Made by a program: the position numbers and the translations under genes. 64,000 nucleotides of DNA from positions 124,001-188,000 of the forward strand of contig NZ_VLXZ01000008.1 of assembly GCF_007293315.1 (NCBI RefSeq). Direction: 5' to 3'. Under the pieces are notes generated by a model. That model searched no databases, had not been told where the DNA came from, and saw nothing but the letters and a program-made list of their open reading frames with translations. The stretch comes from Alkalicoccobacillus porphyridii. Its GTDB lineage: Bacteria > Bacillota > Bacilli > Bacillales > Bacillaceae_D. Shown one piece after another: positions 51,529-59,265 of this stretch (positions within the stretch are counted from its first letter, which is position 1; the number at the start of each line of letters is the position of its first letter).

Positions 51529-52163
51529 TGTCATCACGTCAAGCGATTGTCAAACGTGCCGCACAAGAGATTCAGGATGGGATGAATGTTAATTTAGGAA
51601 TTGGCATGCCCACCTTAATTGCAAATGAAATTCCAGAAGATAAGGATATTTTTCTTCAGTCAGAGAATGGTTTACTTGGTATCGGCCCCTACCCAGTTGA
51701 CGGTGAGGAAGATCCTGACTTAATAAACGCCGGAAAAGAGACGGTGACCGCACTCTCAGGAGCTTCCTTTTTTGATAACGCCGAATCATTTGCGATGATT
51801 CGGGGCGGACATATAGACCTTGCTATCTTAGGCGGCATGGAAGTCTCGGAAAAAGGAGATCTAGCAAACTGGATGATTCCAGGAAAGATGGTCAAAGGCA
51901 TGGGTGGCGCAATGGATCTTGTACAAGGCGCCAACAAAGTCGTTGTCATCATGGATCACGTAAACAAAAAGGGAGAAACCAAAATCCGCAAATCGTGCAG
52001 CCTCCCCCTCACCGGCCTAGGAGTAGTCAATCGACTGATCACAGACCGAGCCGTATTTGATTTTACCGAAAAAGGCATGGTGCTCGTTGAGACATTAGGA
52101 GGATACAGTGTTGATGATATCAGAGGATGTACAGAAGCTGAATTTAGTGTGAAAGAAGCATAG
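51528..52163 (+). CDS. scoB: Succinyl-CoA:3-ketoacid CoA-transferase subunit B
   Basis: Beta subunit (211 aa) that carries the catalytic Glu in [13 protein letters not shown] (near residue 46), followed by [22 protein letters not shown] and [15 protein letters not shown]. With ScoA it converts acetoacetate to acetoacetyl-CoA, which a thiolase such as FadA can split. It is the last gene of the sigma-54 operon and is followed by a strong terminator. Confidence 0.94.
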   Translation: MSSRQAIVKRAAQEIQDGMNVNLGIGMPTLIANEIPEDKDIFLQSENGLLGIGPYPVDGEEDPDLINAGKETVTALSGASFFDNAESFAMIRGGHIDLAILGGMEVSEKGDLANWMIPGKMVKGMGGAMDLVQGANKVVVIMDHVNKKGETKIRKSCSLPLTGLGVVNRLITDRAVFDFTEKGMVLVETLGGYSVDDIRGCTEAEFSVKEA

Positions 52164-52170
52164 CAAAAGG

Positions 52171-52206
52171 AGGGACCCTGATTGAAGAGGGTCCCTTTCT
52201 TTTTTG
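52171..52206 (+). terminator. Terminator after scoB
   Basis: AGGGACCCT (52171-52179) pairs perfectly with AGGGTCCCT (52188-52196), followed by a T-rich tail. Confidence 0.92.
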
Positions 52207-52248
52207 TTTGGGCTAGTTGGATTTTGGATCTTGGTAAAATGGGATCCT

Positions 52249-52530
52249 TCTTGCAACGGCCTCAGCTCTTCTTGGAGAAGAGGGTTGTGTCTTCGTAAGG
52301 AGCACATGTTTCTTGCAGAAGCCGCTGTTCTTCTTGGAGAAGAGGGTTGCGTCTTGGTAAGGGGCACATGCTTCTTGCAGAAGCCACTGTTCTTCTTGGA
52401 GAAGAGGGTTGGATCTTGGTAAAGGGCATGTTGATCTTGCTAGAGCCACTGTTCTTCTTGGAGAAAAGGGTTGGGTCTTGGTATAGAGCATGTTGTTCTT
52501 ACTGAAACCTCAGTTCTTCTTGGTAAGGTG
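52249..52530. repeat. 62-bp tandem repeat (three ~20.7-bp subunits), about 4.5 units
   Basis: CTTGGAGAAG-type motifs recur at 52271, 52333, 52395, 52457 and 52519, an exact 62-bp period. Within each unit related CTTGCAGAAG, CTTGGAGAAG and CTTGGTAAGG segments follow each other about 20-22 bases apart. The period is not a multiple of three, and the frames it opens show the same peptide in shifted frames, so it is non-coding. It lies just downstream of the scoB terminator. Confidence 0.85.
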
Positions 52531-52687
52531 GTTCGCCTTGGGTCCAGCCCGTTTAATTGTGTAAATAGACATACCGATGCCTACCCTAAAACAAGCGGAC
52601 AAAATAGGAGGGCCAACACCACCTGCGGGAAGAACAGGAGATCACTGAAAAACGATCTTTATAAGACTGCGAAAATTAAACATTTTT

Positions 52688-52809
52688 AGCGGAAGGAGAA
52701 CCCGTAGACTCCTGCGGAACAGAACGAGTCTGAAGACATCGAAGTGGTGGTTTTCCGCTTCGAGGTCTGAGGCCGTTCCCGCGGAAAGCGTAGGGTTCTC
52801 CTGTAGCGG
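52688..52809 (+). repeat. Dispersed imperfect-palindrome element, best copy
   Basis: Starts AGCGGAAGGAGAACCCGTAG and ends AGGGTTCTCCTGTAGCGG. The central part contains GAAGACATCGAAGTGGTGG and GAGGCCGTTCCCGCGG. Outer arms CACTGAAAAACGATC (near 52643) and ACTTTTTCAGTGACC (near 52834) extend the symmetry, so the full unit spans about 52627-52855. The rest of the gap to 52949 shows no gene. Confidence 0.8.
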
Positions 52810-52949
52810 CCCCATTCCACTCATTCTTACGTGACTTTTTCAGTGACCTCGAAGAACAGGCTTATTGAAAAAAACGGGACTTTCTCGCGGAAAGTGTGCC
52901 ACCTATTTTGGAGCGACGGACCAAGAGCTAATCCTGAGCCGCCCACTAC

Positions 52950-53816
52950 CTACCCTTTCGCACCAGAGATCACAATGCCCTGAATAAAATATTTTTGTGC
53001 AAAAAAGAACAGGATGAGAGGTGGGACAACAGCCATGACAGAGGCTGCCATTAATAGCTCCCACGGTGTAGCAGCATAGGCGGCTGTAAAGTTAGCTAAA
53101 CCTAGAGAGAGTGGGTATAGCTCTTGCGTATTAAGATAAATCAGTGGACCAATGAGGTCATTCCATCTAAACATGAATTCCATGATAGCCGCGGTTGCCA
53201 TCGCTGGAGTGGAGAGTGGCAGGATAATACGAAAGAATATTGTAAAATACCCCCCGCCATCAATCATGACAGCTTCATCCAATTCCTTAGGAAGCCCCAG
53301 ATAGAATTGTCGTAAAAGAAAGATTAAAAATGCACTACCAGCAAGGACTGGGACAGTAAGTGGTAGATAAGAATCAATCCAGCCAATCGTGTTAAACAAT
53401 AGATATTGAGGGATCATAATGACTTGAGGAGGGAGCATCATAGTGCTTAGAATTACTGCAAATAGCACAGTTCTTCCTCGTGCTCGGAATCTGGCAAAGC
53501 CAAAAGCAATGACAGCTGAGAAAAAGACAGTTCCAATGACTGTGACAATGGTATACCAGGTTGTATTCCATAAATAGGTGGCGAACGGGTGATTTTCAAA
53601 GACCTGACCGTAGTTTGACCAATTCCACGAGGCTGGAAGTAATGAAAGTGGCTCGGAGACAATTTGTTCAAGTGATTTAAGTGAAGTGAAGACCATCCAT
53701 AGAACAGGAAATAAAAAGATGGATAAGCCAACTCCTAATATGCAATACGTAATGAGCTTACCTATGCTAGATAATTCACCAGGGGCATAACTAGTTTTTC
53801 TAAATGAAAGCTTCAT
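52950..53816 (-). CDS. Carbohydrate ABC transporter permease (MalG-type)
   Basis: Inner-membrane permease of 288 aa with six helices. The EAA loop is ELDEAVMIDGGGYFTIFFRIILP near residue 185 (DEAxxIDGxG pattern), typical of CUT1 sugar importers. It follows the MalF-type gene by 14 bases and the binding protein gene is the first of the operon. No ATPase gene is present, so a shared MsmX-type ATPase is expected. Confidence 0.9.
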   Translation of the reverse strand: MKLSFRKTSYAPGELSSIGKLITYCILGVGLSIFLFPVLWMVFTSLKSLEQIVSEPLSLLPASWNWSNYGQVFENHPFATYLWNTTWYTIVTVIGTVFFSAVIAFGFARFRARGRTVLFAVILSTMMLPPQVIMIPQYLLFNTIGWIDSYLPLTVPVLAGSAFLIFLLRQFYLGLPKELDEAVMIDGGGYFTIFFRIILPLSTPAMATAAIMEFMFRWNDLIGPLIYLNTQELYPLSLGLANFTAAYAATPWELLMAASVMAVVPPLILFFFAQKYFIQGIVISGAKG

Positions 53817-53830
53817 ACCTTATCGCCTCC

Positions 53831-54775
53831 TTATTTGTCATACTCGTAGTGGACAGATTTTCTAGAAACATACAATGAAAGAAAGGTTAGGACAAAAATT
53901 ATAAGGAATAAAATCCAGGCCTGTGCGGATGCATAGCCGATTCGGTTCTGGAAAAAGGCCGTTTCGAACAAATAATACACATAGAAGTAGGACATCCAAT
54001 CGGGTCCTCCATCAGTAATGACATAGGCCTGAGTAAATATCTGAAAAGAGCTTATTAGGGCAATAATGCCATTAAACAAGATAACGGGAGAAATGAGTGG
54101 CACTGTAATCTTGCGAAAGCGAGCCCACATGTTTGCGCCATCGATGGCAGCTGATTCATATAGTTCCTTTGGGAGCTGTTGTAAGCTAGCGAGAAAGATG
54201 ATCATGGTTCCACCAACGGCTGTTAGTTGCATCAAGGCAAAGGATGGAATAACGGTGAGGGGATCTGTAAACCATCCAGGCCCAGTTATACCAAAAGTGT
54301 TATATAAGAAAGAGTTCACAATGCCAAATTGCGGATTTAGGATCCACATCCATAAGAAGGCTACGGATACACCGGATATGATTGAGGGGGCATAGAAGAA
54401 GGTTCTAAAAAAGGCTTGCCCTTTAATATTTGCATTTAATAGCAGAGCGAGGGAAAGTCCCAAAATCATAGTAAAAGGAACAGCAAGTGCCGCATAGGCA
54501 AATGTAACGAAGAGGGAGCGATAAAAGATAGGGTCTTGGAAAAGATTCATGAAATTTTGAATACCGACAAAGTTAATCGCACTCAAAATGGAGTAGTCAG
54601 TGAAGCTAAAATAAAGGGAAGCGAGCATCGGTCCACCAATAAATAACGTGAAACCAACAACCCATGGAGAGATGAATAGCCAAAAATAACGTTCCTCGCG
54701 CCGAGTACTTGGAGATGCTTTTTGAATCGGTTCTTTATTAAGAGGGGGGATTTCCTTTTTAATTTCAACGGACAT
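53831..54775 (-). CDS. Carbohydrate ABC transporter permease (MalF-type)
   Basis: A 314-aa CUT1 permease with six helices. The EAA loop is PKELYESAAIDGANMWARFR near residue 208, and the N-terminal YFWLFISPWVVGFTLFIGGP is typical. ATG 54775 follows AAGGAGGAA at proper distance; earlier starts overlap the binding-protein gene without a ribosome binding site. It pairs with the MalG-type permease downstream. Confidence 0.9.
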   Translation of the reverse strand: MSVEIKKEIPPLNKEPIQKASPSTRREERYFWLFISPWVVGFTLFIGGPMLASLYFSFTDYSILSAINFVGIQNFMNLFQDPIFYRSLFVTFAYAALAVPFTMILGLSLALLLNANIKGQAFFRTFFYAPSIISGVSVAFLWMWILNPQFGIVNSFLYNTFGITGPGWFTDPLTVIPSFALMQLTAVGGTMIIFLASLQQLPKELYESAAIDGANMWARFRKITVPLISPVILFNGIIALISSFQIFTQAYVITDGGPDWMSYFYVYYLFETAFFQNRIGYASAQAWILFLIIFVLTFLSLYVSRKSVHYEYDK

Positions 54776-54800
54776 AATCATTTCCTCCTTGAGATGCAGA

Positions 54801-56129
54801 TTAGTAAGTGAGCGTTTCAAGATTTCTCTGAAGCTCTTCTAAGGCGTCATCCACGCTTTTGCGTCGGTCATATACTGCATTAATGGTCATATTCTGATGT
54901 TTTAGAATCGGAGCAAAGTTACTAATCAGGTGATTATCCACTGGTCTACCATACTTTTCAATGCTTTCGTCAGCCTTTTGTAAGTCAGCAACAGATAAGC
55001 CGGTTCTTTCTGAAATTAATTCGTACCATAATTCTTTTAAACCACTATGTGCTGGACTTTCTAATGTCATTTCAACAAGCCATTTTGCTGCTTTATCAGG
55101 GTCCATGAGGAACTTTAAGAATTCCCACGCTTCATCTGGATGACGACTTTGGTCACTTATCGACCATGGGTCCACGTAAATAGGAATTTCTCGTTCGTCA
55201 TTGGAATAGGGGTAGGCAGCAATGCCCCAGTTCATATCGGTACCTGAGTATTGACGTGTGCCCCAGCCACCCTTCATGACCATACCAATACGTCCGCTTA
55301 AAAATGGGTCACTTAATTGGGAGAGAGCAGCAATTTCACTTTGAGGAGGCATTACCTCGTATTTATTAATGAGGTCAAATCGACTTTGAATAGCCTCTCT
55401 ATTACGAGGATTAGACGTAACCTCTGGCTCCTCCATAACCCCTGTTTCGTACGTTTCATCTGAGAACAAATCTCCTCCAAAGTACCATACGTCTCTGTTC
55501 GGGGAGTTTTCATTCAACAGACCATATATTCGTTGCGTAGGCGGTAAATCATTATTTGTGATGGCTTGTGCCGTTTCAATCATAGCCTCCCAATCCCAGC
55601 TCTCATCTTCCCAATCAGTAGGAGGATACTCAATTCCTGCTTCATCAAATAAGTCTTTATTATAATAAAGAGCTGAACCCATAGCTAAAGCGGGCAAGCC
55701 AAATACACCTTCCTCGTTTTCATAAATATCGAGCAAGGTTTCATCAATACCATCTGTTACATCAGGGTCTTGTTCAAGGTAGGGTGTTAGGTCTTTAAGA
55801 GCTCCAAGTGCGTAATAGGTACCAAATCCTGAATCTGCCCAGTTCGGTGACCAAACGTCAGGTACATTTCCACCAGCAATCATTGTTTGTAGCTTTTGAT
55901 CAATTTCCCCCTGTGGAATGGTTTGAAGTCGTACGCTAATTCCAGGGTTTTCCTTCTCAAATTCATCGATGACTCGGTGCTCCCACTCAATTAAGTTTGG
56001 GTCACTCCGCACAAGCCACGTAATTTGAACATCATTTGACTGAGTAGCTTCCTGACTTGAGCAAGCAATCGCGATTGAACAAACAGCAAAAATAGAAGAA
56101 ATCAACAAGCTTTTCTTATACCTCTTCAT
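54801..56129 (-). CDS. Carbohydrate ABC transporter binding lipoprotein (CUT1)
   Basis: A 442-aa extracellular sugar-binding protein. A basic N-terminus and hydrophobic stretch end in IAIAC, a lipobox-like site. Characteristic segments are the ITWLVRSDPNLIEWE start of the mature fold and IQTIPQGEIDQKLQTMIAGGNVPDVWSPN-type region (near 75-100) and LSGRIGMVMKGGWG near 275. It heads a leftward three-gene operon and has a perfect cre 25 bases upstream. The sugar is not identified because no hydrolase is linked. ATG 56129 is used; an ATG three bases upstream is an alternative. Confidence 0.88.
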   Translation of the reverse strand: MKRYKKSLLISSIFAVCSIAIACSSQEATQSNDVQITWLVRSDPNLIEWEHRVIDEFEKENPGISVRLQTIPQGEIDQKLQTMIAGGNVPDVWSPNWADSGFGTYYALGALKDLTPYLEQDPDVTDGIDETLLDIYENEEGVFGLPALAMGSALYYNKDLFDEAGIEYPPTDWEDESWDWEAMIETAQAITNNDLPPTQRIYGLLNENSPNRDVWYFGGDLFSDETYETGVMEEPEVTSNPRNREAIQSRFDLINKYEVMPPQSEIAALSQLSDPFLSGRIGMVMKGGWGTRQYSGTDMNWGIAAYPYSNDEREIPIYVDPWSISDQSRHPDEAWEFLKFLMDPDKAAKWLVEMTLESPAHSGLKELWYELISERTGLSVADLQKADESIEKYGRPVDNHLISNFAPILKHQNMTINAVYDRRKSVDDALEELQRNLETLTY

Positions 56130-56153
56130 CATAAGTCCTCCAATCAATATGAT

Positions 56154-56167
56154 TGTAAACGCTTACA
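56154..56167. promoter_or_regulatory. CcpA cre site of the first sugar ABC operon
   Basis: TGTAAACGCTTACA is a perfect palindromic match to the cre consensus, 25 bases before the binding-protein start codon, where it would cover the promoter or 5' leader. Confidence 0.85.
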
Positions 56168-56290
56168 TTAATGTGTATTCTCGATGGTGTTGTTGAATAC
56201 CTTCTGTAAAATAATGAGAAAATCATTCTCATACAGAAGTAGCTGTATTAAACTAGTAGATAAGACCGTAAGAAAGAGGGGAGTAAGATC

Positions 56291-56803
56291 ATGATACGAA
56301 ATGCAGTAAAACAAGATGCGGCAGGTATTGCAAAGGTTCATGTAGATTGCTGGAGAACGACATATAAGGGTCTCATGCCAGATTCCTTATTAGATAATCT
56401 TTCGTATGAGCAACGACAAGAGCAGTGGGAGAATGGTATAGGAACCCCGCAGCAAATATTATTTGTAGCAGAAGATGAGAACCAGGAAATTGTAGGTTTT
56501 GCCTGTGGGTCAAAACGAGAGTCAGCCAAAGAACCTCACGCTGGTGACTTGATGGCGATTTATGTCCTTGAAGAGCATCAAGGTAAGGGCTTTGGAAAAG
56601 AACTAACGGCACAGATATTTAATCGTCTTCATGAATTAGGCTGTCAGACTGTTTATGTGGAAGTGCTAGCGGAAAACAAATCGAAGTTTTTCTATGAGTC
56701 GCTAGGTGCAAAGCTATATCAAGAAGAGCAGATGAGTATAATGGGTGAGGATCTTGATGTCCTTATTTATCAATGGAAAAGCTATGATCATTTGCTACTA
56801 TGA
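56291..56803 (+). CDS. GNAT-family N-acetyltransferase
   Basis: A 170-aa acetyltransferase. Motif A is DLMAIYVLEEHQGKGFGKEL near residues 84-103, and VEVLAENKSKFFYESLGAKL is the C-terminal motif. The start VHVDCWRTTYKGLMPDSLLD is typical of a large Bacillus GNAT group of unknown substrate. AGAGGGGAGTAAG precedes the ATG. It is divergent from the sugar ABC operon. Confidence 0.84.
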   Translation: MIRNAVKQDAAGIAKVHVDCWRTTYKGLMPDSLLDNLSYEQRQEQWENGIGTPQQILFVAEDENQEIVGFACGSKRESAKEPHAGDLMAIYVLEEHQGKGFGKELTAQIFNRLHELGCQTVYVEVLAENKSKFFYESLGAKLYQEEQMSIMGEDLDVLIYQWKSYDHLLL

Positions 56804-56921
56804 ATGCATTGAATACATATTGAGCAAACGGTAGGTTTTCGATAAGATTAAAGTAGAGGAAGATCTACCACCTTATTCGTTCTCCAAGGAGAGAATGGTA
56901 AGTAAAAAGAGGAGACGCTCT

Positions 56922-57557
56922 ATGAATGTAATTAAAGCGCTTTACGAGGTGAGCAACTGGTTAGCGAAAGTAATGTATCTACATTTGTTGTGGACAGGAT
57001 TTACACTGGTTGGACTCGTTATTTTTGGCATTGCTCCAGCGACCACGGCATTATGTGCAGTCATTCATAAATGGTATAACGAGGATTTTGACGTACCCAT
57101 CTTTAAAAACTTCTATGCTGTTTATAAATCTGAATTCAAAAAATCCAATGGATTAGGGTTTATTGTGATGTTTACTGCCCTTTTTCTTTATGTAGATCTT
57201 CAAATTTCCGAGCAATTTATTCAATCATTTTTTATCCATGCGATCATTCTTATCATTGGATTTCTTAGCTTGATAACAGCTATATATCTTTTTCCCGTTT
57301 TTGTGAGATATGAGTTACCTTTTTTCACTTATTTTAAACAATCCTTCTATATAGCCATAGCAAGGCCGATGGAGACCTTAGCCATCCTCGTTAGTTTTGT
57401 GCTAATGTACTTTTTGTTTAGCGTGGTTCCGGTACTGTTTGTCTTTGCCGGCTCGTCAATCATCGCAACCCCGATGGTATGGTTTGCGTATCGAGCATGT
57501 ATTCAAATAGAAGATAAGAAAACAGCCGCAAGTAGTCAGCATGCGGTGGATCATTAA
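56922..57557 (+). CDS. YesL-like DUF624 membrane protein
   Basis: A 211-aa membrane protein of the YesL/DUF624 family with four or five helices: LWTGFTLVGLVIFGIAPATTAL near residue 22 is the family signature. YesL-type genes usually accompany sugar-binding and LplB/LplC-type transporters; here the LplB-type permease gene begins about 730 bases downstream. The function is unknown, possibly assisting transporter assembly. ATG 56922 follows AGAGGAGACG. Confidence 0.82.
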   Translation: MNVIKALYEVSNWLAKVMYLHLLWTGFTLVGLVIFGIAPATTALCAVIHKWYNEDFDVPIFKNFYAVYKSEFKKSNGLGFIVMFTALFLYVDLQISEQFIQSFFIHAIILIIGFLSLITAIYLFPVFVRYELPFFTYFKQSFYIAIARPMETLAILVSFVLMYFLFSVVPVLFVFAGSSIIATPMVWFAYRACIQIEDKKTAASSQHAVDH

Positions 57558-57651
57558 TAATAAACCATCCGCTTAAGGACGGAATAAAGCCAACTCCTGG
57601 AGAAGGAAAGGGAGGCCACTGAAAAAGTAATATAAGAATGAGCGGAATGGC

Positions 57652-57775
57652 GCCGCTACAGGAGAACCCTTCGCTTCCCGCGGGAACGGCCTCAGCCATC
57701 GAAGCGGAAAACCACCACTTCGATTTCTTCAGACACGTTCTGTTCCGCAGGAGTCTACGGGTTCTCCTTCCGCTA
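57652..57775 (-). repeat. Dispersed imperfect-palindrome element, inverted copy
   Basis: Inverted relative to the 52688 copy: CCGCTACAGGAGAACCCTTC to GTTCTGTTCCGCAGGAGTC and GGGTTCTCCTTCCGCT. Outer arms GGCCACTGAAAAAG (near 57615) and CGTTTTTCATTGGCC (near 57824) bound a unit of about 230 bases. Confidence 0.8.
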
Positions 57776-57952
57776 GGGTTCTGACTTGAATAATTAAAGA
57801 ACGTTTGCTGTCTTATAAAGATCGTTTTTCATTGGCCTCGAGGAAAGGGCAAGGCTGAATTAAGACTGGCATTAGCCAGGATTAGTTCAGCGCCCGCCCC
57901 CGGAAAGCGTGCCCCATTCCGTTAGAAAAGTCGATGCTCCAAACACCCTATA

Positions 57953-57989
57953 AATCTGTACCGCTGTTATTAGCGGTACAGATTTTTTT
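57953..57989. terminator. Strong isolated terminator
   Basis: AATCTGTACCGCT (57953-57965) pairs perfectly with AGCGGTACAGATT (57972-57984) around six bases and runs into T. It is about 400 bases after the nearest upstream gene, beyond the repeat element, so it may end a small RNA or read-through transcript. Confidence 0.8.
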
Positions 57990-58074
57990 AATTTCTCCTC
58001 CAAAAAACATCGCAAATCTGCTAAAGATATATGTGACAATTCCATCCTCGTTTTACTATAGATTACCCAAGGCA

Positions 58075-58106
58075 AATCGCTTTGTAACCTGCAATGTAAA
58101 GCGATT
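58075..58106. promoter_or_regulatory. Inverted repeat upstream of lplB-type operon
   Basis: AATCGCTTT (58075-58083) and AAAGCGATT (58098-58106) are perfect inverted copies separated by 14 bases. They could bind an operon-specific regulator; no such regulator gene is seen. Confidence 0.4.
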
Positions 58107-58177
58107 GTTAATGCTGCATGTAAAGATGTACACATTGAAAAGAATATGACATATTGTAAAGGTTCTATCCGAAATAA

Positions 58178-58191
58178 TGAAAGCGATTTCA
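58178..58191. promoter_or_regulatory. CcpA cre site of the glycan-uptake operon
   Basis: TGAAAGCGATTTCA matches the cre consensus at all positions and lies about 100 bases before the first permease gene. Confidence 0.8.
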
Positions 58192-58293
58192 AGTGAAAAT
58201 TCAGATTTTTATAACTTTTATGAGAATGTTACATATTGATACAATTCCCCCTCAAATGTACGATGAGTACAACTTAAAAGGAGGAGGAAATTG

Positions 58294-59253
58294 ATGGGGC
58301 TTAATACGAAAAACATGCCGGTTCAAAAGACTAGTGTAATGAAAGTTAAACCAAAGAAAAACCGAAAAATCTTGCAGAATTGGCAGCTTTACATATTTAT
58401 TTTGCCAGCATTTCTATATTTCTTTATCTTTCATTATATGCCACTCTATGGCTTACAAATTGCCTTTAAGGACTTTACACCGGTTGCAGGAATATCAGGG
58501 AGCGACTGGGTTGGATTTAAACATTTTACACGTTTTTTTGAATCATATTATTTCTGGGATCTGATTCGTAACACGTTAGGCATCAGTGTATATGAACTAA
58601 TTGTTGGTTTCCCATTACCGATTATCTTGGCACTTTTACTTAATGAAGTGAAGGACAATTTCTTTAAAAGGTCCGTGCAAACGGTAACATATGCACCACA
58701 CTTCATTTCAGTTGTTGTTATTGCCGGAATGGTTATTGCTTTTCTATCACCAGTTACAGGGGTCATAAACCACGGAATTCAGTTTCTAGGGTTTGAACCC
58801 ATTGCCTTTATGACTGATCCTGCCTGGTTTAAAACGGTCTACGTGCTCTCAGGTGTATGGCAAAGTACAGGATGGGGAACGATTATCTACTTGGCTGCTC
58901 TATCTGGTGTTGATCCCCAACATCATGAAGCCGCTGTTGTAGAAGGGGCCAACCGATTACAGCGAATATGGCATATTAATATCCCTTTTATCTTTCCTAC
59001 AATGATTATTCTTTTGATTATGAACGTAGGGAATATTATGGCGTTAGGCTTTGAGAAGATCTTGCTACTCCAAAACCCATTGAACCTAGAATCTTCCAAT
59101 GTTATCGCGACGTTTGTTTATAAAGCTGGTCTATTAGATGCACAATATAGTTTTGCTGCTGCAGTCGGACTATTTAATGCAGTGATCAATGCGATACTAC
59201 TAATCATTGTGAATCAAATTGCAAGAAAGACCAGTGAGACAAGTCTTTGGTAG
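58294..59253 (+). CDS. ABC transporter permease, LplB type
   Basis: A 319-aa permease of the LplB subgroup of CUT1-like importers. Six helices are expected; the EAA loop is PQHHEAAVVEGANRLQRIWHINIP near residue 210, and FIFHYMPLYGLQIAFKDF near 48 is the subgroup hallmark. ATG 58294 follows AAAAGGAGGAGG; a TTG directly before it is less likely. It starts an operon with LplC- and LplA-type genes and glycosidases; no ATPase is encoded. Confidence 0.9.
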   Translation: MGLNTKNMPVQKTSVMKVKPKKNRKILQNWQLYIFILPAFLYFFIFHYMPLYGLQIAFKDFTPVAGISGSDWVGFKHFTRFFESYYFWDLIRNTLGISVYELIVGFPLPIILALLLNEVKDNFFKRSVQTVTYAPHFISVVVIAGMVIAFLSPVTGVINHGIQFLGFEPIAFMTDPAWFKTVYVLSGVWQSTGWGTIIYLAALSGVDPQHHEAAVVEGANRLQRIWHINIPFIFPTMIILLIMNVGNIMALGFEKILLLQNPLNLESSNVIATFVYKAGLLDAQYSFAAAVGLFNAVINAILLIIVNQIARKTSETSLW

Positions 59254-59265
59254 GGGGGAGAGACC

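Noticed and set aside
56929-56944. cre-like TTAAAGCGCTTTAC at the start of the YesL-like gene
   Set aside because: It has mismatches at three defined positions and is within codons that fit the protein sequence.
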